Positions 25,793 through 34,745 of a stretch of 63,871 bases of DNA are shown piece by piece. Each line of letters starts with the position of its first letter. The stretch's first letter is position 1. The notes under the pieces are model-generated. The model did not search any database. It had not been told where the DNA came from and saw only the letters and a list, made by a program, of their open reading frames with translations. The stretch is from assembly GCF_049723235.1 (NCBI RefSeq), contig NZ_JBNARB010000014.1, positions 1 to 63,871 on the forward strand, given 5' to 3'. This stretch comes from Thermovenabulum sp049723235. GTDB lineage: Bacteria; Bacillota; Thermosediminibacteria; Thermosediminibacterales; Thermosediminibacteraceae. Position numbers and translations under genes: made by a program.

Positions 25793-25920
25793 AATAAAGG
25801 GGAGTAGTTCGGGCTACTTGCCTTCGAAGGCTCAACATACTGGCTTTTGCCTGGGCCTTCGCCTGAATTTCAGGGAACGAGACCTTTATTTCGGTTTATG
25901 CCGAAATAAAGGTCTTTTTT
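25793..25920 (+). promoter_or_regulatory. yybP-ykoY manganese riboswitch with terminator
   Basis: The conserved core blocks are present in order: AAAGGGGAGTAG (from about 25796), CTCAACATACTGG (25831-25843), and GGGAACGAGACCTTTATTT (25873-25892). The last block is also one arm of a terminator hairpin, gacctttatttcgg/ccgaaataaaggtc plus six T (25881-25920). This class binds Mn2+ and turns on export genes. The next gene is a TMEM165/GDT1-type exporter, a known regulon member, so the assignment is well supported. Confidence 0.92.
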
Positions 25921-25996
25921 ATATGTAAATTTTTCCAATAAGCTTACCAAATCTATTTTTCAATTTTAGAAATAATATAATCGGGAGGTTTTAAAA

Positions 25997-26299
25997 ATGG
26001 ATTTGAAACTTTTTTTGATGGCTTTTGGCATGCTCTTTTTAGCAGAGCTGGGCGACAAAACCCAGCTTACGGTATTTACCTTAGTTACCCAGTATAACAA
26101 ACCCCTGCCTATTTTTTTGGGAGCATCTTTGGCCCTTGTTCTGGTTACCCTTATAGGAGCTTTATTTGGCAATGTGGTGACTAAATACATACCAACCCAT
26201 TACCTGAAATTAATTGCCGGTATCCTCTTTGTGGGAATTGGAATATTTGTACTTATAGAATCCGCTCCTGAAGTTTTAAAACAATTAGGAAAGCAATAA
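25997..26299 (+). CDS. TMEM165/GDT1 (UPF0016) family manganese exporter, half-size
   Basis: 100 residues with about three membrane helices. The family motif AELGDKTQL (residues 16-24) has the acidic and lysine residues thought to carry the cation. Full-length members hold two such repeats; this one has one, so it should work as a dimer or with a second half encoded elsewhere. Control by the manganese riboswitch points to Mn2+ export. ATG 25997 follows GGGAGG. Confidence 0.9.
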   Translation: MDLKLFLMAFGMLFLAELGDKTQLTVFTLVTQYNKPLPIFLGASLALVLVTLIGALFGNVVTKYIPTHYLKLIAGILFVGIGIFVLIESAPEVLKQLGKQ

Positions 26300-26328
26300 A
26301 AAAGCCCGGCTTTCGCCGTGGCTTTTTA
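26299..26328 (+). terminator. Terminator between the GDT1 gene and nrdJ
   Basis: Stem AGCCCGGC/GCCGTGGCT with loop TTTC and one bulge, flanked by A and T runs, so it can stop transcripts from both sides. Confidence 0.75.
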
Positions 26329-26329
26329 A

Positions 26330-28624
26330 TCATCCGCATTTTGAGAAACCGCAGGCTCTGCAGACTACACACCCTCCTTCGGTTTCCAGCACACTTCCGC
26401 ATTCGGGGCATTTATTTGTTTTAGAAGCGGTTCCTTCTTCTTCAATTTCATATAGCTTTTTATAGTATTCTACCCCATTACCGTTGTTTTTCTTTTCCTC
26501 TTTTACGCCTTCTGCTTTTAAAATATTCCTTTCTAAGGCTCGGGCTATGGCATCAGGACATGACAGCACCTTTATGTCCTTATTGCTCGCCATCTGCCTT
26601 ATGGTAGAAAGGCATCTTATACCTTTTAATTGCTCTATAATAGCATTAACATCAATCCCCGAGCGAAGTGCCAGCGAAATGAGCCTGCTGGTGGCTTCTG
26701 ACTGGGACGGACATCCTCCGGCTCGTCCCAGATTTGTAAATACTTCGCATATGCCCTTATCATCGGAATTAACGGTAATATATAGATTCCCGCATCCTAT
26801 TTTTACCTTTTCGGTGCTTCCGTAGGTTATGGAAGGTCTCGGGCGAGGGATGATGTGTTTTTCTTCCGAAAATGCTCTTACAGCCTCTTTACCTTCCTCT
26901 TCCCCTTTAGTGCCTTTATTTAAGACCTGTTCCTCACGGCTTTTATCCCTATAAACCGTCACACCTTTGCAGCCCAATTCATAGGCAAGAAGATAAACCT
27001 TCCTTACATCCTCCTTTGTGGCCTCCTGAGGAAAATTTACGGTCTTAGATACCGCATTATCCGTATATTTCTGAAAAGCTGCCTGTAATCTAACATGCCA
27101 CTCGGGGGATACATCATGCGCGGTTACGAACACTTTTTTAACGTCTTCGGGAATTCCTTCAATATCTTTTAAAGAACCTTTTTTCAATACTTCTTCCATT
27201 AATTCGTCGCTGTAAAGTCCCAATTCCCTCATCTTTTCTTCAAAAAGCGGGTATATTTCAATAAGGCGCTGTTTATCAAGAACATTTCTCTCAAAAGCCA
27301 GTGCAAAAACGGGCTCGATGCCGCTGGAGCATCCGGCTATTATACTTATGGTGCCCGTAGGAGCAATTGTTGTAACCGTGGCATTTCTTACAGGAGGGCT
27401 TCCCATCTTATCGTAAACACAGCCGGCAAAGTTTGGAAAAGCTCCTCGAGCTTTTGCCAGTTCTTCCGATGCCTTACGAGCCTCGCTTTGTATAAAGCCC
27501 ATCACTTCCTCTGCAAGTTTTACAGCTTCTTCGGAATCATAGGGGATTCCAAGCTTTATGAGCATATCGGCAAATCCCATTACTCCAAGTCCTATTTTGC
27601 GGTTAGCCTTTGTCATTTGCTCAATCTCGGGCAGCGGGTATTTATTCACATCAATTACATCGTCCAAAAAGCGCACCGCCGTATGAACGGTGTCTTTAAT
27701 ATCTTCATAGTTTACAAATAATTTATCATTCTCTTTATATACAAATTTTGATAAGTTAATTGACGCCAGTGTACATGATTCAAAATTCAGCAGAGGTTGT
27801 TCCCCACAGGGGTTAGTGCTTTCTATACTGCCCACGTGAGGAGTGGGATTTTTTTCATTAATGCGATCTATAAAAACTATTCCCGGTTCCCCGTTTAGCC
27901 AGGCCATCTCCACTATCAGGTCAAATACTTCCCTTGCCTTTAATTTGCCGGCTATCCTGCCTGTATGAGGTTCCACAAGCTCGTAATAGTCGTCATTTTT
28001 TAAAGCTTCCATAAACTTGTCCGTTATCGCTACACTTATATTAAAATTTGTAAATTCTTTATTATCCCTTTTGCATTGAATAAATTCTAAAATATCCGGG
28101 TGATCTACCCTCAAAATACCCATATTGGCTCCTCTTCGGGTGCCGCCCTGCTTTACAGCTTCTGTAGCGGCATTAAATACCCTCATAAAAGATACGGGAC
28201 CCGAAGCAACACCACCGGTAGACTTTACCGTAGAGCCTTTAGGTCTCAGCCTTGAAAAACTGAAACCCGTTCCTCCGCCGGATTTATGTATTAGTGCGGC
28301 ATTCTTAATGGTTTCAAAAATCCCTTCCATAGAATCTTCCACGGGCAGTACAAAACAGGCTGACAGCTGCCCCAGCTCTCTTCCAGCATTCATAAGAGTA
28401 GGTGAATTGGGCAAAAACTTTAAGTCGGCCATCAGATCATAAAATTTTTGCTCCCAGTAGGATGGATCCTCTCCATAAAATTCTTCGGCCTTTGCCACTG
28501 CTTTCGAAACCCTCTCCAGCATTTCCTCCGGGGTTTCTATTACCTTCCCTTGTGAATCCTTAGCAAGATACCTTTTTTCAAGCACCTTCTTTGCATTTTC
28601 CGTTAAATTTATCTTTTTTTTCAT
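26330..28624 (-). CDS. nrdJ: Adenosylcobalamin-dependent ribonucleoside-diphosphate reductase
   Basis: 764 residues. Class II RNR reduces ribonucleotides to deoxyribonucleotides without oxygen, using B12 to make the thiyl radical. LKFLPNSPTLMNAG and LSACFVLPVEDSMEGIF open the catalytic barrel, and NPCGEQPLLNFESC holds the active-site loop. A C-terminal cysteine cluster (CPECG, CVVCRACGFSKCG) gives the zinc-ribbon and swinging-thiol tail typical of clostridial NrdJ. ATG 28624 is chosen, since the upstream GTG lies in the GAGGTG ribosome site. It belongs with thyX and tdk in dNTP supply. Confidence 0.96.
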   Translation of the reverse strand: MKKKINLTENAKKVLEKRYLAKDSQGKVIETPEEMLERVSKAVAKAEEFYGEDPSYWEQKFYDLMADLKFLPNSPTLMNAGRELGQLSACFVLPVEDSMEGIFETIKNAALIHKSGGGTGFSFSRLRPKGSTVKSTGGVASGPVSFMRVFNAATEAVKQGGTRRGANMGILRVDHPDILEFIQCKRDNKEFTNFNISVAITDKFMEALKNDDYYELVEPHTGRIAGKLKAREVFDLIVEMAWLNGEPGIVFIDRINEKNPTPHVGSIESTNPCGEQPLLNFESCTLASINLSKFVYKENDKLFVNYEDIKDTVHTAVRFLDDVIDVNKYPLPEIEQMTKANRKIGLGVMGFADMLIKLGIPYDSEEAVKLAEEVMGFIQSEARKASEELAKARGAFPNFAGCVYDKMGSPPVRNATVTTIAPTGTISIIAGCSSGIEPVFALAFERNVLDKQRLIEIYPLFEEKMRELGLYSDELMEEVLKKGSLKDIEGIPEDVKKVFVTAHDVSPEWHVRLQAAFQKYTDNAVSKTVNFPQEATKEDVRKVYLLAYELGCKGVTVYRDKSREEQVLNKGTKGEEEGKEAVRAFSEEKHIIPRPRPSITYGSTEKVKIGCGNLYITVNSDDKGICEVFTNLGRAGGCPSQSEATSRLISLALRSGIDVNAIIEQLKGIRCLSTIRQMASNKDIKVLSCPDAIARALERNILKAEGVKEEKKNNGNGVEYYKKLYEIEEEGTASKTNKCPECGSVLETEGGCVVCRACGFSKCG

Positions 28625-28654
28625 CAATGACACCTCTTTTACCGGTCAAAATAA

Positions 28655-28681
28655 AGCAAAAAAGCGGTTTTTTTACCGCTT
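28655..28681 (-). terminator. Terminator after the rubredoxin-like gene
   Basis: Minus strand: AAGCGGT, loop AAAAAA, ACCGCTT, then TTTTGC. It isolates nrdJ from the upstream gene. Confidence 0.78.
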
Positions 28682-28727
28682 CCGATAATATAATAAAAAT
28701 AAGGTTTAATATTTTATACCTCAATAT

Positions 28728-28901
28728 TTATTCCTTGATTTTGCAGCATCTTTTTGTAGTCTTTTTCCCCTCAGCGGCATCCTCTGTAGCCTTTACTTCC
28801 ACCTTTGTAAAGCTATCCTTTGCTTTGCATTCCGGGCATTCCTTCGGTTTGCACCGGGTTTCTTTTTCAAACCCGCACATGGAGCATTTGAATAGTGCCA
28901 T
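28728..28901 (-). CDS. Rubredoxin-like RCKP-type zinc/iron protein
   Basis: 57 residues from ATG 28901, after GGGAGG. Two metal-binding knuckles are visible: CSMCG and CPEC, with the ETRCKPKECPEC pattern that names the RCKP-type rubredoxin-like domain. The C-terminal tail is lysine-rich and ends with another CC pair. It probably binds one iron or zinc. The frame is open to 28949 but lacks a ribosome site there. Function unknown; rubredoxin-like proteins serve electron transfer or oxidative defence in anaerobes. Confidence 0.85.
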   Translation of the reverse strand: MALFKCSMCGFEKETRCKPKECPECKAKDSFTKVEVKATEDAAEGKKTTKRCCKIKE

Positions 28902-28975
28902 AATAATTACCTCCCTGAATCCCTGTCTAATATTTAGTGTATTATTCATTTATTAAGATGTCAATTATTTTTCTC

Positions 28976-29005
28976 TTGACACATTATCACATATATGTAT
29001 ATAAT
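28976..29005 (+). promoter_or_regulatory. Strong promoter of a 30-residue ORF
   Basis: Plus strand: TTGACA (28976-28981), 18 bases, TATAAT (29000-29005), both perfect. The only downstream coding candidate on this strand is the ORF at 29048. Confidence 0.82.
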
Positions 29006-29047
29006 AATTACAGAATACTTGTATACAATTGTTAAGGGGGAATTTTT

Positions 29048-29140
29048 ATGGATATTACCCTTTTCAGCGAAGAACTCTTTCTTCTGCTTCAGGAATTTTT
29101 TAATGATTTTACTTACGGTGCAGCCTACATGGAGCATTAA
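29048..29140 (+). CDS. Putative 30-residue small protein
   Basis: It reads MDITLFSEELFLLLQEFFND, then FTYGAAYMEH. A strong AAGGGGG lies seven bases upstream of the ATG and a consensus promoter 43 bases upstream. The first 20 residues form an acidic, very hydrophobic amphipathic helix. It resembles no small protein I know. The patatin gene on the other strand ends exactly next to its stop codon (29140/29141). Alternatives are a short leader or an RNA with an accidental ORF, but the promoter, ribosome site and ORF fit together well. Confidence 0.55.
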   Translation: MDITLFSEELFLLLQEFFNDFTYGAAYMEH

Positions 29141-30031
29141 TCATTTGATCAAATAACTTTTTATTTTACTTATATTTTCTTTTGCAATTTTCTCTCCTAT
29201 TTTTACTAACTCGGGAATACGGTAATAATCGGTATACCCTATTCCGGAAATATCCGGAGAAATATAGAAAGCAGGGTAATTTTGCTCTTTCATTTTTATT
29301 AGTTCATCGGACATAATATCTATGCATGAAAATATAATTTCCGTCAAAGTTTCCGCCCTGTTTTTGCCTTTTTTTACCGAAAGGTCTACCGCAATAACCT
29401 TTTTTGCTCCCATATCAAAAAGAATGTCTACAGGAACGTTATTTATAATTCCTCCATCCACAAGTTTTCTTCCATCAATCCTCTTCGGAACAAAAATTGC
29501 CGGCAGCGAGATGCTCGCCCTTATCGCTTCAGATATTTTTTTATCAAAAAGATATTGCCTCCCCTTTTTATCTTTGTTTTTTACACTTTCTTTTGAGCAA
29601 AATACCACCTCTTCCCCGGTTTCCACATCGGTGCTTATGATAAAAAGGGGGATCTTTAATTCCTTAAATCCTTTTCCTTGAAAAAGCTCATCAAAATACT
29701 TTTCAATTCTTTCTCCTTTAAAGAGTCCTTCAGCCCCTTTAGAAAGAACCGTAGGTCTTTTGGTGCATAAAAAGTAAATGAATACCCCGATATAGGCCAT
29801 CCAAAAAGCCGGATCGAGCATTCTCCAGGGTTTTACGCTCATAAGCCTGTTCACAAAATCATCAAAATTTATTTCTAAAGCCGCCAATGCTCCGGCAATA
29901 CTTCCCGCACTCGTCCCAGCTATCATATCGGGATAAATTTCGTTTTCGAATAATCCTTTTAAAATGCCTAAATGTACCGCTCCTCTTATTCCTCCTCCAC
30001 TTAAGGCTATACCAAGTTTATTTTTTACCAT
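29141..30031 (-). CDS. Patatin-like phospholipase, RssA family
   Basis: 296 residues from ATG 30031, after AAAGGGGG. The oxyanion hole GIALSGGGIRGAVHLGIL, nucleophile elbow GTSAGS (Ser) and catalytic Asp in VDGGIINNVP form the patatin Ser-Asp dyad. It probably hydrolyses acyl esters of lipids. A hydrophobic segment (WMAYIGVFIYFLC, about residue 90) may dip into the membrane. Single gene between the small ORF and hup. Confidence 0.9.
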   Translation of the reverse strand: MVKNKLGIALSGGGIRGAVHLGILKGLFENEIYPDMIAGTSAGSIAGALAALEINFDDFVNRLMSVKPWRMLDPAFWMAYIGVFIYFLCTKRPTVLSKGAEGLFKGERIEKYFDELFQGKGFKELKIPLFIISTDVETGEEVVFCSKESVKNKDKKGRQYLFDKKISEAIRASISLPAIFVPKRIDGRKLVDGGIINNVPVDILFDMGAKKVIAVDLSVKKGKNRAETLTEIIFSCIDIMSDELIKMKEQNYPAFYISPDISGIGYTDYYRIPELVKIGEKIAKENISKIKSYLIK

Positions 30032-30111
30032 TCTTTTAGACCCCCTTTCTGCCATCCTTTTTAAAAATATATTCCCGAGAAATTAATTTTATCCTTATTT
30101 TACGCATACAT

Positions 30112-30142
30112 AAAAAGGCAGGCTTTATAAGCCTGCCTTTTT
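30112..30142 (-). terminator. Terminator of hup
   Basis: A perfect 12-bp hairpin, AAAAAGGCAGGC/GCCTGCCTTTTT, with loop TTTATAA, 29 bases after the hup stop. The A and T tracts make it bidirectional. Confidence 0.88.
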
Positions 30143-30170
30143 ATTTTCAGTTCAATATTTTAATTAATTA

Positions 30171-30446
30171 TTACTTGTTGATTCCATCTCTTAAAGCTTT
30201 TCCTGCTTTGAAGACGGGAATATTGGCAGCCGGAATGTCAATTTCCTCTCCGGTCTGCGGGTTGCGACCTTTCCTTGCGCTTCTTTCCCTCACTTCAAAA
30301 GTGCCAAAACCTACGAGTTGAACCTTGTCCTTTTTCGAAAGAGCTTCCATCACCGAATCAATGAAGGCGTTCAAAGCTTTTTCAGCATCCTTTTTAGTAA
30401 GTCCGCTTTTTTCTGCCATTGCCGATACGAGATCTGCTTTATTCAC
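30171..30446 (-). CDS. hup: DNA-binding protein HU
   Basis: 91 residues starting at GTG 30446: (M)NKADLVSAMAEKSGLTKKDA. The GTG has AGGGAGGG seven bases upstream; an ATG at 30452 overlaps that site. The DNA-binding arm has FEVRERSARKGRNPQTGEEI and the proline that kinks DNA. It is the main nucleoid-compacting protein and follows mazG as in Bacillus relatives. Confidence 0.96.
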   Translation of the reverse strand: MNKADLVSAMAEKSGLTKKDAEKALNAFIDSVMEALSKKDKVQLVGFGTFEVRERSARKGRNPQTGEEIDIPAANIPVFKAGKALRDGINK

Positions 30447-30531
30447 TCTCATTCCCTCCCTGAAAATTTCTATTTTGTTCTAATTTCTTATTCTCCACAA
30501 AAAGCCAAATTCCTTCAATTTCAGAGGTAAT

Positions 30532-31320
30532 TTAAAACTTTTTTTCTTTATTTTTCCCCTGTTCCCATAATATATCCATTTCTTCCAGGGTCATTTTTGA
30601 AAGGTCTTTGTTTTGTCTTTTTGCCTCTTCTTCCACGTATTTGAACCTTTTTACGAATTTTTTCGTAGCGTCTCTCAATGCCAGTTCGGGATCTACCTTT
30701 AGAAAACGAGCTACATTTACCACCGCAAAGAGCAAATCTCCTATTTCTTCCTTTATTTTCTCACTTTTTTCACTTTTATATACTTCCTGGATTTCCTGCA
30801 GTTCTTCATACACCTTATTCAAGGCACCATCAACACTATCCCAATCAAAACCTACCCGGGCAGCTTTTTCCTGCACCTTAAAAGCCTTCATAAGAGCCGG
30901 CAATTGTTCCGGAAGCCTGTCCATGGATTCGGCATAGGAAGAAAAATCCTTCTCTTCCTTCTTTATATCCTCCCAATTTTTCAGCACTTCTTCGGGAGTA
31001 TCGGCTTTTACCTCTCCAAAAATATGGGGATGGCGCCTTATCATTTTATCGCAAATTTTTTCTATCACATCATTGATGCTAAATCTGCCCTCTTCCTCCG
31101 CAATTCTGCTGTGAAATACTATCTGCAACAGCAAATCCCCCAGCTCTTCTTTTAAAATTTCCGGGTTTTCAGCATCAACCGCATCTATTACTTCATAGGC
31201 TTCTTCTATTAAAAAGGGTTTCAAAGACTCATGGGTTTGAGCTTTATCCCAGGGACAGCCTCCCTCTCCCCTCAGCTTTGCCATAATATCCACCAATTTT
31301 TCAAAACCTTCCTTTGCCAA
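30532..31320 (-). CDS. mazG: Nucleoside triphosphate pyrophosphohydrolase MazG
   Basis: 262 residues with two MazG domains: LKEELGDLLLQIVFHSRIAE at about 55-75 and IKEEIGDLLFAVVNVARF at about 190-207, each with the EExGD metal site. CPWDKAQTHESLKPFL starts the first domain. It hydrolyses NTPs to NMP and pyrophosphate, cleaning nucleotide pools. TTG start 31320 after GAGGAG. It lies seven bases after yabM. The YabN-type N-terminal methyltransferase domain of Bacillus is absent. Confidence 0.94.
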   Translation of the reverse strand: MAKEGFEKLVDIMAKLRGEGGCPWDKAQTHESLKPFLIEEAYEVIDAVDAENPEILKEELGDLLLQIVFHSRIAEEEGRFSINDVIEKICDKMIRRHPHIFGEVKADTPEEVLKNWEDIKKEEKDFSSYAESMDRLPEQLPALMKAFKVQEKAARVGFDWDSVDGALNKVYEELQEIQEVYKSEKSEKIKEEIGDLLFAVVNVARFLKVDPELALRDATKKFVKRFKYVEEEAKRQNKDLSKMTLEEMDILWEQGKNKEKKF

Positions 31321-31326
31321 GATTAA

Positions 31327-32928
31327 TCATCTCCTCAAAAGGCTTATCTTTTTTATTATTTTACTTAATCTTTTCCCGAAAGGCATCATAGCAAGTTCGG
31401 ATTCTTCTACGCCGCCCAATATTAACAGACAAAAAAGGTAAACAAGAACACCTATCATTATGCAAAAAAGAGTGCTCAAATTATGCCCCAGCCCTTTCAA
31501 AACGAGAAAATTAAAGCCATAGACCACAAATGCTCCCATAAATAAGGCGGAAATTCCGGGTTTTAGAATCATCTTCACAAAATCCACGCGCATTCCCGAA
31601 TACCTTGAAGCTGCAGTTAAATTTAATAAAGATGCTACCGCATAACCGAGAACAGTGCCCAGGGCTGCGCCTCTTATGTTTATTGAAGGAATTGCGGTTA
31701 AAACATAGTTTGTTATTATCTTGCTTACGGCACCGAGAAGAAGATTATATACCGGGACTGCGGCCCTGCCTACGCCCTGCAGTATGCCGGTAGTGGTCTG
31801 CTGAAGGGAAAGAAATATTATCCCCCAGGCAAGAATAGAAAGGGGAATCCCCGCTTCGGCGTTTTTATAAAGAAGCACCGACACGGGGGTGGCCAGAGCA
31901 AAAAGTCCAACGGCAGCAGGAATAGCAAAGATCAATGCTATCCGAATTCCTAACTGAGCTCTTTCCGAAGCCAATTTATAATTGTTTGTAGCGACTGCTT
32001 CGGATATAGCAGGCACAAGGCTTGCCGATAAAGATATAGTAACGATTGCCGGAAGATTAATAAGCGGTGCCGCCATTCCTGTTAGCTGCCCGTAAAGTTC
32101 GGTAGCTCTTGTCACGGAAAAACCAGCTACCTGCAGTCTCATCGGAACAATAGCAGCATCGGCTAAATTCATTACGGGAATTATTAATCCCCCCAGGGTA
32201 ATGGGGACAGCGAAAATCATCAGGTCTTTAAAAATTTTGATAGGGCTATCCAGCCTTTTTCCCAGATCCTCCATCATTTTTATTTTTATTTCATTTTGTT
32301 TTCTATAATACACCACCACAAGAACCAGTAAACCCAAAACCGCACCTACTACCGGACCAAAAGCCGCACCAGCTGCCGCGTATTCCACACCTTTTGGCAA
32401 AAGCAGGGATGCAAGAAAAAATACCGTTGCTACCCTTCCAATTTGCTCTACCACCTGAGAAATAGCTGAAGGGGTCATATCCTGAAGACCCTGAAAGAAT
32501 CCCCTGAAACTGGACATAATTGAAACAAAGAATATGGCGGGGGCAATACTTACCAGCGAATAATAGGCTTTTGGATTCCCCAGCACTCTTGCGGATAAAT
32601 AGGGCGCATAGATTATTAACGTTGCGGTAGATAAAAAACCTATTATACCCAGAAAAGCAAGGGAAACCCTGAAAATTCTGAAGGCATTTTTGTACTTTTT
32701 TAACGCTATATTGGAGGACACCAGTTTGGAAATAGCGGTGGGTAAACCCGCTGTAGACAGGGAAAGAAGGGTTACATAAATAGGGTAGGCCATTTGATAA
32801 AGCCCCATGCCTTCATCCTTTATCATCATTGCTAAGGGTATACGGTAAACCGCACCCAGTATTTTTACTATAAATCCCGCCACGGTCAGAATAAAGGCTC
32901 CCTTTAAAAATGATGTCTTTTTTTCCAT
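31327..32928 (-). CDS. Polysaccharide/lipid flippase of the MATE-like SpoVB/YabM family
   Basis: 533 residues from ATG 32928, with about 14 membrane helices. It opens with FLKGAFILTVAGFIVKILGA and GMGLYQMAYPIYVTLLSLS, the polysaccharide biosynthesis/MurJ-like pattern. Relatives flip lipid-linked peptidoglycan or spore-cortex precursors. The spoVT-yabM-mazG order matches Bacillus. The frame is open to 33024, but that part lacks a ribosome site. Exact cargo cannot be told. Confidence 0.88.
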   Translation of the reverse strand: MEKKTSFLKGAFILTVAGFIVKILGAVYRIPLAMMIKDEGMGLYQMAYPIYVTLLSLSTAGLPTAISKLVSSNIALKKYKNAFRIFRVSLAFLGIIGFLSTATLIIYAPYLSARVLGNPKAYYSLVSIAPAIFFVSIMSSFRGFFQGLQDMTPSAISQVVEQIGRVATVFFLASLLLPKGVEYAAAGAAFGPVVGAVLGLLVLVVVYYRKQNEIKIKMMEDLGKRLDSPIKIFKDLMIFAVPITLGGLIIPVMNLADAAIVPMRLQVAGFSVTRATELYGQLTGMAAPLINLPAIVTISLSASLVPAISEAVATNNYKLASERAQLGIRIALIFAIPAAVGLFALATPVSVLLYKNAEAGIPLSILAWGIIFLSLQQTTTGILQGVGRAAVPVYNLLLGAVSKIITNYVLTAIPSINIRGAALGTVLGYAVASLLNLTAASRYSGMRVDFVKMILKPGISALFMGAFVVYGFNFLVLKGLGHNLSTLFCIMIGVLVYLFCLLILGGVEESELAMMPFGKRLSKIIKKISLLRR

Positions 32929-33184
32929 TAAAGCTTTGCCCCTTTTTTTAAAATCAATTTTAAAGACGAATATATAATACCATTTATTTCTTATTCCCTC
33001 AAGTTTGTTATAGATGGTATTCAAAAAAGGAATATATCAAAAATAATTTTTTTCGCGCTAATTATATATGCATTATTCATTTTTTATGATATAATATTTC
33101 ATGTCTTAGCCAATTTATTATAGCACATTTCTTTCGCTATTTTCTAAAAAGTATATATATTTTAAAAGGGAGGATTTTAGAATC

Positions 33185-34723
33185 ATGTCCCAATTGAGCG
33201 ATTTTATGCTAAATGTGAAAAATGTCTACCGCAACCTACCCGTATCAAAGCTTGTAGAAGAAGCAGTAAAAAGGGGAGAAGGAGTCCTTTTGGAAAACGG
33301 CGCACTCCTCGTCAACACCGGAAAATACACCGGCCGCTCTCCGGAAGATAAATTTATTGTAGACAGCGAAACCATTCACGACGAAATATGGTGGGAAAAC
33401 AATAAACCTTTTTCATATAGAAATTTCCACAATTTACTTTTCAGAATCCAAGCTTACCTTCAAAACAAGGATGTATTTGTATTTGACGGTTATGTCTGTG
33501 CCGACCCCAATTTCAAAAAACCGTTGAGGGTAATCACCGAATACGCCTATCAAAGCTTATTTGCACGACAGCTATTTTTACGCGGCAAAATCGACGAAGA
33601 TTTTTCCCCTGAAATCACCGTCATCTGCGTTCCCGGTTTTAAAGCTGACCCCAAAATAGATAAAACCAATTCCGAAGCCTTTATAATATTGGATCTTGAG
33701 AAAAAAATAATAATAATCGGCGGTACAAAATACTCGGGTGAGATTAAAAAATCGGTATTTTCCCTTTTAAATTATATTATGCCCGGCTCCGGAGTATTCC
33801 CCATGCACTGTTCGGCAAACGTGGATGATAAAAACAATACGGCACTGTTTTTCGGGCTTTCGGGAACGGGTAAAACAACTCTATCGGCAGACCCGGAAAG
33901 AAGGCTAATAGGCGATGATGAACACGGCTGGTCCGACAGCGGTATCTTCAATTTCGAAGGCGGATGCTACGCAAAATGCATTCACCTTTCTTTGGAAAAA
34001 GAACCCCAGATTTACAATGCCATCAAATTCGGCACCATTCTGGAAAACGTGGTATTTTCCCGGGAGGATAGGATGCCCGACTACGACAGCGATTTCTTCA
34101 CCGAAAACACCAGAGCTGCATACCCCGTAGATTACATACCCGATGCGGTAATCCAGGGCGTGGGAGGACATCCAAAGCAAATATTTTTCCTTTCTGCTGA
34201 CGCCTTCGGTGTTCTTCCTCCTATTGCAAAGCTCACAAAGGAACAGGCTATGTTTTACTTCATAGCAGGTTACACCAGCAAATTGGCGGGAACCGAAAGG
34301 GGCATTACCGAGCCAAAAGCTACTTTCTCCGCTTGCTTCGGTGCACCCTTTTTACCGAGACCCCCTTATGTTTACGCCGAGCTTTTAAAGGAAAAGGTAG
34401 AAAAATTCAATACCGACATATACCTGGTAAATACCGGCTGGATAAAAGGGCCTTATGGAACGGGAGAAAGAATAAACTTAAACTATACGAGAGCAATAAT
34501 AAAAGCCGCTTTAAGCGGCCTTCTAAAAGACGTAGAATACGAAAAGGACCCTGTATTTAACCTCATGATACCCAAATACTGCCCCGGTGTGCCTGCGGAA
34601 ATCTTAAATCCAAGAAATTCCTGGAAGGATAAAAAAGCTTACGATGAGTACGCCCATAAGCTAAAAAATAGCTTTACTACCAATGCATCAAAATACAATC
34701 TGCCGGCAGAAATTTTAAAATAG
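33185..34723 (+). CDS. pckA: Phosphoenolpyruvate carboxykinase (ATP)
   Basis: 512 residues. It interconverts oxaloacetate and PEP with ATP. Motifs in order: GKYTGRSPEDKFIVD, GGTKYSGEIKKSVFS, the kinase loop GLSGTGKTTLSADPER (about 219-234) followed by LIGDDEHGWSD with the metal-binding Asp residues, and TEPKATFSACFGAPFLPR. GGGAGG lies 12 bases before ATG 33185. It is a plus-strand gene inserted within the otherwise minus-strand mfd-spoVT-yabM cluster. The 256-base gap upstream holds no second gene that I can see; a TATAAT near 33090 may be its -10. Confidence 0.97.
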   Translation: MSQLSDFMLNVKNVYRNLPVSKLVEEAVKRGEGVLLENGALLVNTGKYTGRSPEDKFIVDSETIHDEIWWENNKPFSYRNFHNLLFRIQAYLQNKDVFVFDGYVCADPNFKKPLRVITEYAYQSLFARQLFLRGKIDEDFSPEITVICVPGFKADPKIDKTNSEAFIILDLEKKIIIIGGTKYSGEIKKSVFSLLNYIMPGSGVFPMHCSANVDDKNNTALFFGLSGTGKTTLSADPERRLIGDDEHGWSDSGIFNFEGGCYAKCIHLSLEKEPQIYNAIKFGTILENVVFSREDRMPDYDSDFFTENTRAAYPVDYIPDAVIQGVGGHPKQIFFLSADAFGVLPPIAKLTKEQAMFYFIAGYTSKLAGTERGITEPKATFSACFGAPFLPRPPYVYAELLKEKVEKFNTDIYLVNTGWIKGPYGTGERINLNYTRAIIKAALSGLLKDVEYEKDPVFNLMIPKYCPGVPAEILNPRNSWKDKKAYDEYAHKLKNSFTTNASKYNLPAEILK

Positions 34724-34743
34724 CAGCGTAAAGCTGCTATTTT
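34717..34743. terminator. Bidirectional terminator between pckA and spoVT
   Basis: A perfect 11-bp stem AAAATAGCAGC/GCTGCTATTTT with loop GTAAA. It covers the pckA stop codon and ends three bases from the spoVT stop, so it serves both convergent genes. Confidence 0.88.
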
Positions 34744-34745
34744 CT

